Of a stretch of DNA of 64,000 nucleotides, positions 63,721-64,000 are shown piece after piece. Numbering within the stretch: position 1 is the first letter of the stretch; each line of letters starts with the position of its first letter. The notes beneath the pieces were generated by a model that was not told the DNA's origin, did no database searches, and was given only the letters and a program-made list of their open reading frames with translations. The translations under genes were made by a program, and so were the position numbers. The DNA is from Eremophila alpestris peregrina (taxonomy: Eukaryota; Chordata; Aves; Passeriformes; Alaudidae), in contig WMCF01000140.1 in the NCBI GenBank assembly GCA_009792885.1, positions 438,766 through 502,765 of the forward strand, read 5' to 3'.

Positions 63721-64000
63721 AGATTTAGAACTGTGATAACATCCTGGAGTGCAAGCTTGGGAACTTTGTCCTTCCTGAGCTGTGCTGTCTCCCATGGATG
63801 AAGCTCCGTGCGGTAGCTGGAGCAGGCGCTGAGGGATTGGGGCTGCTGTCCCTGCTTGCCATGTGTCACTCCTGGCCCACTTTGCCATCTAAAACCAGTC
63901 ACCCAGTGCCATCTGAGATGCCACCGGGTAACCCAAACATCTGCAGACACCTTTTTGGCAACGGGAAGTTTTGCCCTTCACTACAGGGAGCTGTGGCCAA

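Noticed and set aside
1..64000. CRISPR arrays, operons and rRNA/tRNA genes
   Set aside because: Nothing resembling them on either strand; the sequence is vertebrate-like with spliced genes.

Overview
The window looks like vertebrate nuclear DNA, most likely from a bird and probably a songbird-like genome. This is inferred from compact introns, no SINEs, at most a trace of a CR1 tail, moderate GC content, and a gene whose exons match vertebrate TNIP3 clearly but not closely to mammals. There are no bacterial-style operons. Nearly all long open frames in it are chance.

One protein gene can be read with confidence: TNIP3 (ABIN-3, a TNFAIP3/A20-interacting inhibitor of NF-kB signalling) on the + strand, about 36.4 to 55.4 kb. 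Ten coding exons joined at consensus splice sites give a 311-residue coiled-coil protein, close to the roughly 325 residues I recall for human TNIP3. The central junctions are all phase 0, and the ubiquitin-binding UBAN/AHD2 core is intact. Two points are open: where translation starts, because exon 1 can extend in frame to an upstream acceptor, and which of two equal-length C-terminal tails is used.

Bases 1 to 36 kb are essentially gene-free. The start (1-900) is AT-rich and could be a 3' UTR of an upstream gene or plain intergenic DNA. At 30.4-31.1 kb two exon-like open segments precede a CpG-enriched patch (31.25-31.64 kb) holding a perfect AP-1 site and a consensus NF-kB site, which is a plausible inducible promoter or enhancer for TNIP3. 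A second kB-like site lies just upstream of exon 1.

Downstream of TNIP3, a polyadenylation signal at 56,142 is followed by a sharply bounded CpG island at 56.8-57.3 kb with homeodomain-like motifs, an orphan TATA box at 58.4 kb, and a second conserved-looking CpG-bearing block at 63.4-63.7 kb. In mammals, as I recall, TNIP3 lies between QRFPR and NDNF, so these may be regulatory DNA for the downstream neighbour. No exon of either neighbour was recognised. I see no evidence of a wholly new biological system. The best leads are the two CpG blocks, the inducible-promoter candidate, the alternative TNIP3 tails and a protein-like antisense frame in the last intron.
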